NCBI GenBank assembly: GCA_016719895.1 | Contig: JADJYG010000005.1 | Coordinates: 124,001 to 188,000 of the forward strand | Origin: Saprospirales bacterium | GTDB taxonomy: Bacteria > Bacteroidota > Bacteroidia > Chitinophagales > Saprospiraceae | Length of the DNA stretch: 64,000 bases | Reading direction: 5' to 3' | Shown here: one piece after another, positions 1 to 8,697 of the stretch | How the letters are laid out: the number at the start of each line of letters is the position of its first letter | How positions within the stretch are numbered: position 1 is the stretch's first letter | Notes under the pieces: model-generated | Databases searched by the model: none | The model's input: the letters and a program-made list of their open reading frames with translations, nothing else | What the model was told of the DNA's origin: nothing | Translations under genes and position numbers: made by a program

Positions 1-2483
1 TCAAAATCCCAAGCGCAGACTACCGCGCCACTTTCATGTTCCCGGGGTAATGCTTCGGGGCGGCGGGTGAAATTTCCTTTGCCATCGTTGAAATACAAGC
101 GGTCCTGGTAGTAGTCTGACCCGGCCGCCGCTTCGTTGCTGCCCGAAGCGACGTACAGGTCCGCATCGCCGTCGGCATCGGCGTCGAACAACAACGCGTC
201 GCTGTCTTCGCTGCGGGCGTCGGCCTCCAGGGCGGGTTGTGGGGTAGGAGAGAAGCGGCCGTCGGGCTGCTGCCGGAAAACAGCGCCCGGCTGCCCGGCT
301 GCGCCGCCGGCAAAAAAGTCATCGAGGCCGTCGGCGTTCACATCGCCGGCCGTCAGGCAGGGCCCGCCGGTCGAAAACCGGTGCAGCAGCAGGCGCTCGC
401 GGCTGAAATCGTCAAAATCGTTTTCGCGGTGTATAAAAGCTGGCCGGCTTTGGGCCGGCACTTCGTTAAACCATGGCGTGGGCGCCGCCGGGCGCTGCAA
501 GCGGCCCGGCGTGGCCTGGGCGATATCGAGCACCAGGCGCCGGTTAGGCGGTACGTTTTCCAATACTTGCGTTAGCCCCTGCGGCCATTCGATCTCCACC
601 CGGTCAATCCGCGTCGTCTTCCCCAGCCCAACCTGGAAGATGGGCTCCACCGACGAATAAAAACCGCGTACCGGGGTCATTTCCTGGTAAAACACTTGCC
701 CGCCGGCATGCACCCAAATTTTAGCGCCGGCGCCGGCCGGGTTGGACGCCGCGCCGCGGCACTTGATCTGCAGCCAGGCGTTGCCATTGGTTTGGGCGGC
801 CATATTTTGGTAAATGGTGGCCGGCGCATCGAGTTTGTTGACGATCAGATCCAGGTCGCCGTCGTTGTCCAGATCGGCGTACGCGCCGCCGTTCGAAAAG
901 CCTTTATCCCCCAATCCCCAGGCTTCGGACACATCGCGGAAGCGCAGGGTACCGGTGTTTTGAAACATAAAATTGTGTACCGGGTAGCTGGACATTTTAC
1001 CGGCAAACTCCTCGAAGCTTCTAAACCGGTCTTCGGTAATGCCGCCGGTTTTATTCAGGCTGTCGGCGGTGTAAAAGAAAAAATCCAGGTCGTTCAGATC
1101 GCGGTACACCCCGGCGCTGATGAACAGGTCTTTCCATCCGTCGTTGTCAAAATCGGCCAGCAGCGGCGCCCAGCTCCACTCGGTAGCCTCGATGCCGGCC
1201 AGGCAGCCGATTTCGGCGAAGAATCCCCCCCTGCCCTCCCCATGAGGAGGGGCGGGGGCTCCGGCGGCTTGAAGATTACGGCTACCGGAAGGCCGCTGTG
1301 CGTTGAGGGGCGCCGCGCTCCCCCCCGCATGGGGGGGCTGGGGAGGGCTCCCCAGTTGCAGCACATTGCGCATTTGTTGCCGGCCGTATCCTTGTTTTTC
1401 CATCAATTGCGTACGCGCCAGGATCATGGTGCTCATGAGCGATTTTTGGCGCTCCAGGGTAGATCCAAGCATATCGGGGATGCAGATATCCGGGCAGGCG
1501 TCGTTGTTGAAATCGGCAATATCGCAGCCCATGGAGTGGTTGGCCGTATGCGCAAACCAACGGTGTGCCTCTTCGCGGAACGTGCCATCGCCGTTGTTGA
1601 TATACAGAAAGTCGGGCATGACGAAGTCGTTGGCCACGAGCAGGTCGGGCCAGCCGTCGTCGTTGAAATCGGCCGTGGTGGCGCTCAGGCCGTAGGCGCG
1701 GTTGTGGATGCCGGCTTGCCTGGATACGTCTTCAAACCGGCCCGTTCCGGTATTGCGAAAAAGTTTGTCCGACTCAAAAGAGTCTCGCGGGGCCAGGCTG
1801 CGCGCCAGGGGCGCCTCCGGGCGGGGCTGGTATTCGATATTGTTCATCGTTCGAAAATCGACCGGGTGATTCACGACGTACAGGTCGAGGTCGCCGTCGA
1901 GGTCGTAATCGAAGAAATTGGCGCATTGGGAGGGCGAAGGATCGTCGATGCCGAAGGCGGCGGCCTGTTCGCTGAAGGTGCCGTTGCGGTTATTGACAAA
2001 CAACAGGTTGCGCCGGTCGGGCACATTGGTCAGCCAGGTGCGGCACACATAGAGGTCGGACCAGCCGTCGGCGTTGATATCCACCACGGCGACGCCGGTT
2101 TTCAGGCCTGAAAATCCGGATATGCCCGACCGGTCCGAGATGTCTTCAAACTGCAAATTGCCCTTGTTGCGATACAGCCGGCAGCCGTTGAACCGGTGGG
2201 TAAAAAAAAGGTCCTGCAGGCCGTCGTTGTCCACATCCAATACGGCCACGCCGCCGCCGTTGTACTCATAGGGGTCGAGCAGAAAATTGTATTGAAAGCT
2301 CTCCTGGAGCGTCGGTACAAAATTGATGCCGCTGTGGGAAGCCGGTATCCGTTCGAACGAAGTGGTTGGTTTTACCGGCGCGGCGCCGGTATGTTCGGCG
2401 CGCAAAAAGTCGTCGGAAGCGGCGTTTTTGCACGAACACACGAGGATGGCCATCCACAGGGGCGAAAAAATACGGTACATCAT
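1..2483 (-). CDS. CRTAC1-type VCBS/FG-GAP + ASPIC/UnbV lipoprotein, 3' end cut by window edge
   Basis: The minus-strand frame stays open from an ATG-ATG pair at 2483 to base 1, about 827 codons, with no stop inside the window. The start MMYRIFSPLWMAILVCSC looks like a lipoprotein signal with the acylated Cys near residue 18. Many FG-GAP/VCBS calcium-loop motifs follow (for example LDVDNDGLQDLFF, FDYDLDGDLDLYVV, DLDNDGDLDLIV). An ASPIC/UnbV-like stretch (VRGFYSSVEPIFQVGLG) precedes a second set of FG-GAP repeats. It resembles the two complete paralogues at 54.5-61.2 kb, which are about 1120 aa, so roughly 300 residues are missing at the left. The family is thought to act in extracellular binding and is often linked to SusCD systems; the ligand is unknown. 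Residues encoded by 1224-1352 are a GC-rich palindromic insertion absent from the paralogues. Confidence 0.85.
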   Translation of the reverse strand, partial: MMYRIFSPLWMAILVCSCKNAASDDFLRAEHTGAAPVKPTTSFERIPASHSGINFVPTLQESFQYNFLLDPYEYNGGGVAVLDVDNDGLQDLFFTHRFNGCRLYRNKGNLQFEDISDRSGISGFSGLKTGVAVVDINADGWSDLYVCRTWLTNVPDRRNLLFVNNRNGTFSEQAAAFGIDDPSPSQCANFFDYDLDGDLDLYVVNHPVDFRTMNNIEYQPRPEAPLARSLAPRDSFESDKLFRNTGTGRFEDVSRQAGIHNRAYGLSATTADFNDDGWPDLLVANDFVMPDFLYINNGDGTFREEAHRWFAHTANHSMGCDIADFNNDACPDICIPDMLGSTLERQKSLMSTMILARTQLMEKQGYGRQQMRNVLQLGSPPQPPHAGGSAAPLNAQRPSGSRNLQAAGAPAPPHGEGRGGFFAEIGCLAGIEATEWSWAPLLADFDNDGWKDLFISAGVYRDLNDLDFFFYTADSLNKTGGITEDRFRSFEEFAGKMSSYPVHNFMFQNTGTLRFRDVSEAWGLGDKGFSNGGAYADLDNDGDLDLIVNKLDAPATIYQNMAAQTNGNAWLQIKCRGAASNPAGAGAKIWVHAGGQVFYQEMTPVRGFYSSVEPIFQVGLGKTTRIDRVEIEWPQGLTQVLENVPPNRRLVLDIAQATPGRLQRPAAPTPWFNEVPAQSRPAFIHRENDFDDFSRERLLLHRFSTGGPCLTAGDVNADGLDDFFAGGAAGQPGAVFRQQPDGRFSPTPQPALEADARSEDSDALLFDADADGDADLYVASGSNEAAAGSDYYQDRLYFNDGKGNFTRRPEALPREHESGAVVCAWDF
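1224..1352 (-). repeat. GC-rich palindromic element inserted in frame in the CRTAC1-type gene
   Basis: 129 bases encode 43 residues rich in G, P and A between LQL and FFAEIG. Both complete paralogues in this window have only a six-residue loop there (NNGDGT, NNRNRS). Each end of the segment can fold: CCCCCCCATGCGGGGGG on one side and GCCCCTCCTCATGGGGAGGGC on the other. The two ends are roughly inverted copies of each other. The length keeps the reading frame. Confidence 0.7.
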
Positions 2484-2545
2484 GCCGGTGAAGTTTCGGC
2501 GGTGAACTTACGGGAAAATCGCCGGAACGCACAGCGCCGGGCTGG

Positions 2546-4033
2546 TCAGGACTTCTTTTGCGCTCCCAGGTGCAGCCGAACCAGGCGGTAGGTGTCGTTT
2601 TCCCGGACATAATGGCCGAAGTAATGTTGGCCGAACAGGTAAAAAACGCCATCGGCCACATCGCTGATGGCATTGAACCGGGTGGAAATCTCACCAAAAA
2701 AGGTATTGTCGTACAAGATATCGGACGGTGAAAATGCCGGCCCGCTGGCATCGCCGGGTGTAGCGGGCGGCGATACGTCGAGGGCAATATAAAAATTGGC
2801 CGACCGCTCGTGCGAACCGCCCCAACCGCCGCTCGTCCACCTGCCCGGCGTACCCGACACACTGCCAAACGGCGTGCTGATCCCCGGCGACCCCGGCATA
2901 AAGACCGGCCCTCCGCCTCCGCCTTCCACGAGCAGGAAGCCCCCCATGCTGAGGATATATCCGCTGGAATCGCGGCGGACCTGGAGAAAGGGATTGAACT
3001 TCAGAAAACGCGGGATAAATTTTTCCCCCGTATGGTATTCTCTTTTAATTCCCAGGGCGCCTCTGCCCGGCAAGATCACGGGCGAGTTGAAAACCGTCAT
3101 GGTGTCATCCGTGGCGGCTAACTCCTCCTGCCAAAGTACCCGGCGGGTCATCACGTCCTGGACTTGAATGACCATCTGTTCGCTATGACAAAAAACAGTG
3201 AAAAGTTTGCGATCCAGAAGGGCATGTGCGGCCTTTGCTTTTTCGGTGGGCCGGGTGGTCGCCTGGTCGAACTGGATCTGCTCGGTTTTTAAGGTAAAAT
3301 CCTGTAATGACAGGGTGCTCAGCTCGATAGTCGGGGTTTCGACCGCGGTGTTTTTGATTTTTAAGCCGGACGAGAACCAGACATAGCCGGTGTCGAAGGT
3401 CACCTTGTCCACACCGGCAGCGATTTCCGGCGACAACTCTACGGTTGCATCCGGCCAAAACGGTTGGTATTTAGTGGCCGTCAGGCGTATGGTGCCGCCC
3501 AGGGGAACGGTATGCGTTTTGGCGCCGGGCATGCCTGGATTTTCATAAAGGAAAAGCAAACCTTTGGTTCTGGATTCCACGATCCGGGTAAGCAGGGAAT
3601 ACTTGCCTTGTTGCGCAAAACCGCCCAGGTATTGTTCCTTCTCGCGGAAGCTAACCGACTTCTGGAACTGAAGCGAAAAATCGGACAGCCGGAGCTGCGC
3701 CAGCCATACGTCTGTGTCGTCGGCCACAAAATAGGCGTGCAGGATGCTGTCGCGCACGGCGCCGCAGACGAAGGAAAAACTGGAATATTTACCGGGCATT
3801 TCCGGCGCATTCACCTTCCGGAGGATCGAAAAGGCGGGGTTCACTTCACGGGCCTGCAGTATCAGGCGGCCTTTTTTCACATGATGAAATAAAAAAACTG
3901 CCGTATTCCGGTCCGGAAGATCGAAGGCGGCGGGTTTTTCGGCTCTTTTGGACAGCTCGACCGGGATTTTTTGCGCCGGCAGCGTTAAGGCCACAAATAG
4001 AAACGGTAGCGACAGGAAAAAGGAATGGGTCAT
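2546..4033 (-). CDS. Secreted protein of unknown function
   Basis: 495 aa from the ATG at 4033, chosen because it is followed at once by a clean signal peptide (MTHSFFLSLPFLFVALTLPAQ). The frame stays open further upstream to 4150, but that part has no signal character. I do not recognise a family. The mature part is mainly beta-strand-like, with a Gly/Pro-rich patch near residues 380-425 (VEGGGGGPVF, GGWGGSH). No metal or catalytic motif is obvious. It ends about 60 bp upstream of the CRTAC1-type gene on the same strand and is divergent from the glucosaminidase gene. It is probably exported to the periplasm or beyond. Confidence 0.6.
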   Translation of the reverse strand: MTHSFFLSLPFLFVALTLPAQKIPVELSKRAEKPAAFDLPDRNTAVFLFHHVKKGRLILQAREVNPAFSILRKVNAPEMPGKYSSFSFVCGAVRDSILHAYFVADDTDVWLAQLRLSDFSLQFQKSVSFREKEQYLGGFAQQGKYSLLTRIVESRTKGLLFLYENPGMPGAKTHTVPLGGTIRLTATKYQPFWPDATVELSPEIAAGVDKVTFDTGYVWFSSGLKIKNTAVETPTIELSTLSLQDFTLKTEQIQFDQATTRPTEKAKAAHALLDRKLFTVFCHSEQMVIQVQDVMTRRVLWQEELAATDDTMTVFNSPVILPGRGALGIKREYHTGEKFIPRFLKFNPFLQVRRDSSGYILSMGGFLLVEGGGGGPVFMPGSPGISTPFGSVSGTPGRWTSGGWGGSHERSANFYIALDVSPPATPGDASGPAFSPSDILYDNTFFGEISTRFNAISDVADGVFYLFGQHYFGHYVRENDTYRLVRLHLGAQKKS

Positions 4034-4164
4034 ATCGGAAAAATTGATCGTGTTTCTACAGGGTATATTCAGCAATGAGGGTACGTCGATTTTTTGCGCA
4101 AAATGGAACACAAAACGCATATTGTGGTAATTTTGAGGTACAACTGTCACAAAAAAACTTCACC

Positions 4165-4821
4165 ATGAAACGCCTGCCCAAAGATTTCGTTGCCACATTC
4201 CTCCCCTTTGCCTTAAAAACACAACAAAAAACGGGTATCAGCGCCGTAGCTATCCTGGCGCAGGCCGCCCTGGAGAGCGGCTGGGGTGAAAAAACCCCGG
4301 GTAATATGTTCTTTGGCATCAAGGCCAAAGCCAGCGACCCGGAAAGCCGGCGTCAGCTGGTCACGACCACCGAGTACCTGTCCAGCCCGGATTCGGGGCA
4401 TTTGTTTCCTGAGCTGCTGTCTATTACGAAGGTAGGGCCCAAGCGATGGAAGTACAAGGTAAAGGATTGGTTTCGAAAATATGAAACGCCGGAAGGTTCC
4501 TTCAACGACCACACGCAGTTTTTCCTGAAAAACAAACGCTATGCCGAAGCGCTCAAGGTCGGCAATGATCCGGTTGCATTTTTTCGGGAAATTGCCAAAG
4601 CCGGTTATGCCACGGGTCCGGGTTATTTCGAACTGCTCACCCAGGTGGCGCGAATGATCGAACGGCATATGCCGGCAGCGCCCGCCGTTTCTGCAGCCCC
4701 CGCGCACCGCGGCGTAGTCCTGCCTCCGCCGGAAGAAATATCCGGCGCTTTGCCTGAAATATCGGAAGAGGCGTTGCGGTTGCTCGTCCGGAACCGGCCG
4801 AAGCGGCGGAAAAAAGGATGA
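4165..4821 (+). CDS. Glucosaminidase-domain protein (GH73/FlgJ-like peptidoglycan hydrolase)
   Basis: 218 aa. The first ~155 residues match the GH73 mannosyl-glycoprotein endo-beta-N-acetylglucosaminidase fold: AVAILAQAALESGWG carries the likely catalytic Glu37, followed by NMFFGIKA and later SFNDHTQFF and YFELLTQVA. The family cuts the glycan strand of peptidoglycan. The start at 4165 is the Met just before the conserved domain; a longer in-frame extension to 4075 looks unlikely. No signal peptide is visible, as in many Bacteroidota members. The tail (155-218) is Pro/Ala-rich and ends in a basic cluster RPKRRKKG, suggesting an unstructured, surface-binding C terminus. Confidence 0.85.
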   Translation: MKRLPKDFVATFLPFALKTQQKTGISAVAILAQAALESGWGEKTPGNMFFGIKAKASDPESRRQLVTTTEYLSSPDSGHLFPELLSITKVGPKRWKYKVKDWFRKYETPEGSFNDHTQFFLKNKRYAEALKVGNDPVAFFREIAKAGYATGPGYFELLTQVARMIERHMPAAPAVSAAPAHRGVVLPPPEEISGALPEISEEALRLLVRNRPKRRKKG

Positions 4822-5046
4822 ATTCAGCATTCCTCAATTTTTCTGCCCGGTGCAGGCGATGCAAACACGGGTAGGGTAGTGGCTGCCACATGTTTGAGGC
4901 GAGGCCGCTTGATCTTCAATGATCTGTAAAAATCATGCGAACTATTGATCGCAGGACCTTTTGTTAAACAGCAAGCGATATGAAATAGAAATACCCCTTT
5001 ACGCTTTAATTTTACTGCACACGTTCATCAATTTAACCGCCAACCT

Positions 5047-5922
5047 ATGAGGTATTTCCTCCTCCTTTCCTGTCTCGCGCTCTTCAGCGCCACTGCTTTT
5101 CACCAGGGCCCGAAAAAAATCAAACTTCCAAAAGCGTACGTGTACATTCCTTCGGGGACCTACGCTGCCGGCGGCAAAACCGTATCCGTGCAAGGTTTCT
5201 ACATGCAAGCCTGGGAAGTCAGCAATCTGGAATACAACGAGTTTCTCTTCGACCTGAAGCGGGAAGGCCGCACCGAAGAATACGAAAAGGCCCGGGTGCG
5301 CCCGGAAGGCTGGGCAACGGCCGCCGTCTATGCCGGTGCGATGGCCGAAAAGTATCACCAGCACCCCGCATTTGAAAACTACCCGGCGGTCAACATCACC
5401 CGCGAGGCCGCGCTGCTGTACTGCCAGTGGCTGACGAAAAAATTACTTGTGTTTAATCCGGAGGCCCGCTTCGGTGTGCGCCTGCCGTCTGAAGTGGAAT
5501 GGGCCTATGCCGCCCAGGCCGGGCATGCCGGTTTTCCGTATCCGCATGGATACAGCCTGCAAGACGCCAAGGGTCAGTTTTTGTACAATTTTCGCCACAT
5601 CGGCGACGAATCCATCCACAGCAACCCGGAGACCGGCCAGATCGAGGTGCGACCCAGTGCACTGGTCCCGGCTGGTCCGGCGGCTCCGGTAGGGTTGGGC
5701 CCCGCGCCGTCGAAGTCCAACGCGCCCAATGATTTCGGCCTGTACAACATGAGCGGCAATGTGGCCGAAATGATAACCGGCGAGCCACTCCGCACGAAGG
5801 GCGGCTGCTTCAACAGCACGGGCTATGATATCCGTATCGATGCGCCGGATACGTTTGCCGGGGAGGCTGGCGCTTCGCCGTATGTCGGCTTCCGGCCGGT
5901 GGTGACGGTGGTGGGGAAGTGA
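5047..5922 (+). CDS. SUMF1/FGE-fold secreted protein (GldK-like, probably not a sulfatase activator)
   Basis: 291 aa with a signal peptide (MRYFLLLSCLALFSATAFHQ). It has the formylglycine-generating-enzyme fold signatures: YIPSGTY, SNLEYNEFL, YPAVNITREAALLYCQWL, RLPSEVEWAYAA, NDFGLYNMSGNVAEM and GFRPV. The two active-site cysteines that true FGE enzymes carry before the final GFR motif are absent: the segment from GGCFNST to GFRPV holds one Cys only, in GGCF. This places it nearer the structural GldK/GldJ group of T9SS/gliding proteins or other non-catalytic relatives. It stands alone, with about 225 bp before it and about 110 bp after it that show nothing clear. Confidence 0.75.
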   Translation: MRYFLLLSCLALFSATAFHQGPKKIKLPKAYVYIPSGTYAAGGKTVSVQGFYMQAWEVSNLEYNEFLFDLKREGRTEEYEKARVRPEGWATAAVYAGAMAEKYHQHPAFENYPAVNITREAALLYCQWLTKKLLVFNPEARFGVRLPSEVEWAYAAQAGHAGFPYPHGYSLQDAKGQFLYNFRHIGDESIHSNPETGQIEVRPSALVPAGPAAPVGLGPAPSKSNAPNDFGLYNMSGNVAEMITGEPLRTKGGCFNSTGYDIRIDAPDTFAGEAGASPYVGFRPVVTVVGK

Positions 5923-6035
5923 GGGTGGCGACCCAAAAGTATTTGGAGATGATGTACGGTTGCACCCGGAAAGTCATCAAAAACCTTTATGACGTTGAAG
6001 GCGGTCGGGGCCGTATTCGCTTGCTCCTGGAGTAA

Positions 6036-7691
6036 TTACCGTAGCATCAATTCTCTGGCTGTGGCCAGGGCCGCTTCGCTCGGCGGGTTGCCGCTGAGCA
6101 TGACACCCAGTGCGCGCACGCGTTCATCCGCTGAGAGTGGGCGCAGGTGGGTGATCGTACGGCCATTTTCCACCTGTTTATACGCAAAATAATGTTTGTC
6201 GGCCCGCGCGGCGATTTGCGGCGTGTGGGTGATGCTGATCACTTGGTGGCGGGCGCTTAGCTCTTGCAGGATCAGGCCCATTTTGAGCGACACGTCGCCG
6301 CTGATGCCGGAGTCGATCTCATCGAAAATGAGCGTGGGCAAGGGGATGGCGTCGGCCACCAGGCTTTTGGTGCAAAGGGTCAGGCGGGAGAGCTCGCCGC
6401 CCGATGCCACATCCTTGATCGGCAGGTATTTACTGCCTACATTGGAGGCGAACAAAAATTGTACGTCATCGGCGCCCGTTGGGGTGAGGGTTGCCGTTTC
6501 GCGAATATCCACATTCAGGCGGGCGTGTGGCATGGAGAGCTGTTGCAGCAAGGCATGCACATTTTTTTCGAAGGATTGCGGCACTTTCCGCCGGCGCTCG
6601 CTCAGCTGGGCGGCCAATGCGCGAAGGCTTTTTTCCGCAGCCGCTACCGTTTGTTCGAGTTGAGCGATCTGCTCGCCCAGGTCGGTAAAGCCGTTGAGCT
6701 GACTTTCCAGGTTTTCCTGAAGCATCAGCAGGTCGGCCACGCTGGTCACGGTGTGTTTCTTCTCAAGTTTGTACAGGATGTCCAGGCGCTCCTGTATATC
6801 CTGAATCCGTTCAGGGTCGTGCTCCGTATGTTCGGAAATGCGCGCACAATCTTTTGCGATGTCCTGAAGGTCAATAATTAAGGTGTCCAACCGCTCGCTC
6901 AGCATAACCAGGTCGGTTGATACGTAGCGGGTAGGGCTCATCAAGCGCGCCAGTTCCTGCAATTGTCCGATGATGTTTTGATCCGCCTCGCTCAGGTGCG
7001 TATAGGCGGCGCCATAAGCGCGTTTGATATCTTCGGCATTGGTCAGGCGGGCGAGTTCAGCCTCCAGTTGTTCCTGTTCGCCGTCGAGCAGGCCGGCTTT
7101 CACGAGCTCGTCGAACTGGAATCGGAGGTAATCCATTTCTCTGGAGGCATTATCACTGCGCTCGACAAGGGTGGCCAGCGCCCGGCGGTCAGCCAGGTAC
7201 TGCCGGTAGCCGCGCTGGTATTCCAGCAGCAGCGCATTGTTGTCGGCGAGTGCATCGATCATCCTCAACTGAAAATTCACCTGATGGATATCGAGCACGT
7301 CAAATTGTTGGTGGAGGTCTACCAATGCTTCCGTGAGCCGCTGCAAAACCTGGTTATTGGCCGGTGTGTCGTTGATAAATCCACGGCTTTTGCCTGCAGG
7401 GGAGAGCTCGCGCCGGATGATTACTTCGTCGTCATAGTCCAGTTCATTTTCTTCAAAGAATTCGCGCAGCTTGTACTTGGCCACGTCAAACCATGCCTCC
7501 ACCACGCATTTTTCCTGATCGTTGTAGAAAATTTTGGTATCGGCGCGTTCGCCCATCACCAGTCCCAGGGCTCCCAACAAGATGGATTTACCCGCGCCGG
7601 TTTCGCCGGTAATAATCGTTAGCCGTTCTGAAAATTCAATCTCGACCCGGTCAATGAGCGCATAGTTGCGAATTTGGAGGCGTTTTAGCAT
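6036..7691 (-). CDS. recN: DNA repair protein RecN
   Basis: 551 aa, normal length. It is an SMC-like ATPase in repair of double-strand breaks. The N-terminal ATPase half starts MLKRLQIRNYALIDRVEIEF with Walker A GETGAGKS near residue 30. Long coiled-coil segments fill the middle (about 160-370). The C-terminal half carries the ABC signature VASGGELSRL and Walker B TLIFDEIDSGISG, followed by ITHTPQIAARADKHY. The start is the ATG at 7691, just downstream of a 29-bp inverted-repeat arm. It is divergent from thyA. Confidence 0.97.
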   Translation of the reverse strand: MLKRLQIRNYALIDRVEIEFSERLTIITGETGAGKSILLGALGLVMGERADTKIFYNDQEKCVVEAWFDVAKYKLREFFEENELDYDDEVIIRRELSPAGKSRGFINDTPANNQVLQRLTEALVDLHQQFDVLDIHQVNFQLRMIDALADNNALLLEYQRGYRQYLADRRALATLVERSDNASREMDYLRFQFDELVKAGLLDGEQEQLEAELARLTNAEDIKRAYGAAYTHLSEADQNIIGQLQELARLMSPTRYVSTDLVMLSERLDTLIIDLQDIAKDCARISEHTEHDPERIQDIQERLDILYKLEKKHTVTSVADLLMLQENLESQLNGFTDLGEQIAQLEQTVAAAEKSLRALAAQLSERRRKVPQSFEKNVHALLQQLSMPHARLNVDIRETATLTPTGADDVQFLFASNVGSKYLPIKDVASGGELSRLTLCTKSLVADAIPLPTLIFDEIDSGISGDVSLKMGLILQELSARHQVISITHTPQIAARADKHYFAYKQVENGRTITHLRPLSADERVRALGVMLSGNPPSEAALATARELMLR

Positions 7692-7715
7692 TTTTTGGAC
7701 GGTGGGCGGTGGACG

Positions 7716-7875
7716 GTGGACCCCGAGACCTCGGGGGTGGACGGTAGACGGTGCAAAAATATCAATATTCGCCGCGGATCGAATTATGGATAGTAAAATA
7801 TTTTGTTTTAAATATATCTGAAAATTCTTCGGATATTTGCTTTGCCCCGTCCACCCCCGAGGTCTCGGGGTCCAC
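7716..7875. repeat. Perfect 29-bp inverted repeat framing the recN-thyA promoter region
   Basis: Arm 1 is 7716-7744 and arm 2 is 7847-7875; they are exact reverse complements. Each arm contains its own palindrome CCCCGAGACCTCGGGG (7721-7736) or its complement (7855-7870). The 102 bp between them are AT-rich and must hold the promoters of both divergent genes. The arms sit in the two 5' leaders, ending 10 bp before the thyA ATG and starting about 25 bp before the recN ATG. Next to arm 1 there are short GGTGGACGGT-type direct repeats (7700-7720). Confidence 0.85.
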
Positions 7876-7885
7876 TGTCTAAAAA

Positions 7886-8680
7886 ATGCAAGCCTACCAC
7901 GATCTTCTGCGCCATATACTGGCTACCGGCGTCCCGAAAAGCGATCGCACTGGCACGGGTACCCTGAGCGTATTTGGGTACCAGATGCGGTTCAACCTGC
8001 AGGAGGGTTTTCCCTTGGTGACCACAAAAAAAGTGCACTTGAAGAGTGTTATTCACGAATTGCTGTGGTTTCTGCAAGGGGATACCAACATCGCCTATTT
8101 GAAAGAAAATGGCGTGCGGATTTGGGACGAATGGGCCGACGAAGCCGGTAACCTGGGGCCCGTGTACGGCAAACAATGGCGCTCGTGGCAATGCCCCGAT
8201 GGCCGGGTGGTGGACCAGATTGCGGAGGCGGTACAGCTATTGAAAACCAGCCCCGACAGCCGCCGTATCCTGGTGTCGGCCTGGAATGTAGCCGACCTGC
8301 CACACATGGCGCTGATGCCTTGCCACTGCCTGTTCCAATTTTATGTTGCGGACGGCCGCTTGTCCTGCCAACTCTACCAGCGCAGTGCCGACGTGTTTCT
8401 CGGCGTACCGTTTAATATTGCTTCCTATGCCCTCCTGACCTACATGCTGGCACAGGTAAGCGACCTGATACCGGGAGATTTTGTTCATACCTTCGGCGAT
8501 GTTCATATTTACCAAAATCATCTCGAACAGGTCGAACTGCAATTGTCGCGCGCACCGCGGCCCTTGCCGCAAATGCGCCTGAACCCCAAGGTTCGGGACC
8601 TTTTTGCGTTCCGGTCCGGCGATTTTGAACTCCTGGAATACGACCCCTGGCCGGCAATAAAAGCGCCGGTAGCCGTGTAG
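7886..8680 (+). CDS. thyA: Thymidylate synthase ThyA
   Basis: 264 aa, the same length as the E. coli enzyme. It methylates dUMP to dTMP with methylenetetrahydrofolate. Visible motifs are SDRTGTGTLSVFG (phosphate binding), the long WDEWADEAGNLGPVYGKQWR segment, ALMPCHCLFQFYV with the nucleophile at Cys146, LYQRSADVFLGVPFNIASYA, and a C terminus ending in AV. No folate-pathway gene such as folA lies beside it within the window. Confidence 0.98.
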   Translation: MQAYHDLLRHILATGVPKSDRTGTGTLSVFGYQMRFNLQEGFPLVTTKKVHLKSVIHELLWFLQGDTNIAYLKENGVRIWDEWADEAGNLGPVYGKQWRSWQCPDGRVVDQIAEAVQLLKTSPDSRRILVSAWNVADLPHMALMPCHCLFQFYVADGRLSCQLYQRSADVFLGVPFNIASYALLTYMLAQVSDLIPGDFVHTFGDVHIYQNHLEQVELQLSRAPRPLPQMRLNPKVRDLFAFRSGDFELLEYDPWPAIKAPVAV

Positions 8681-8697
8681 TGCGTCAAGTAGCGCCG

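Noticed and set aside
5047..5922. True formylglycine-generating enzyme for the nearby sulfatase.
   Set aside because: The active-site cysteines before the GFR motif are missing, and the sulfatase is dead.
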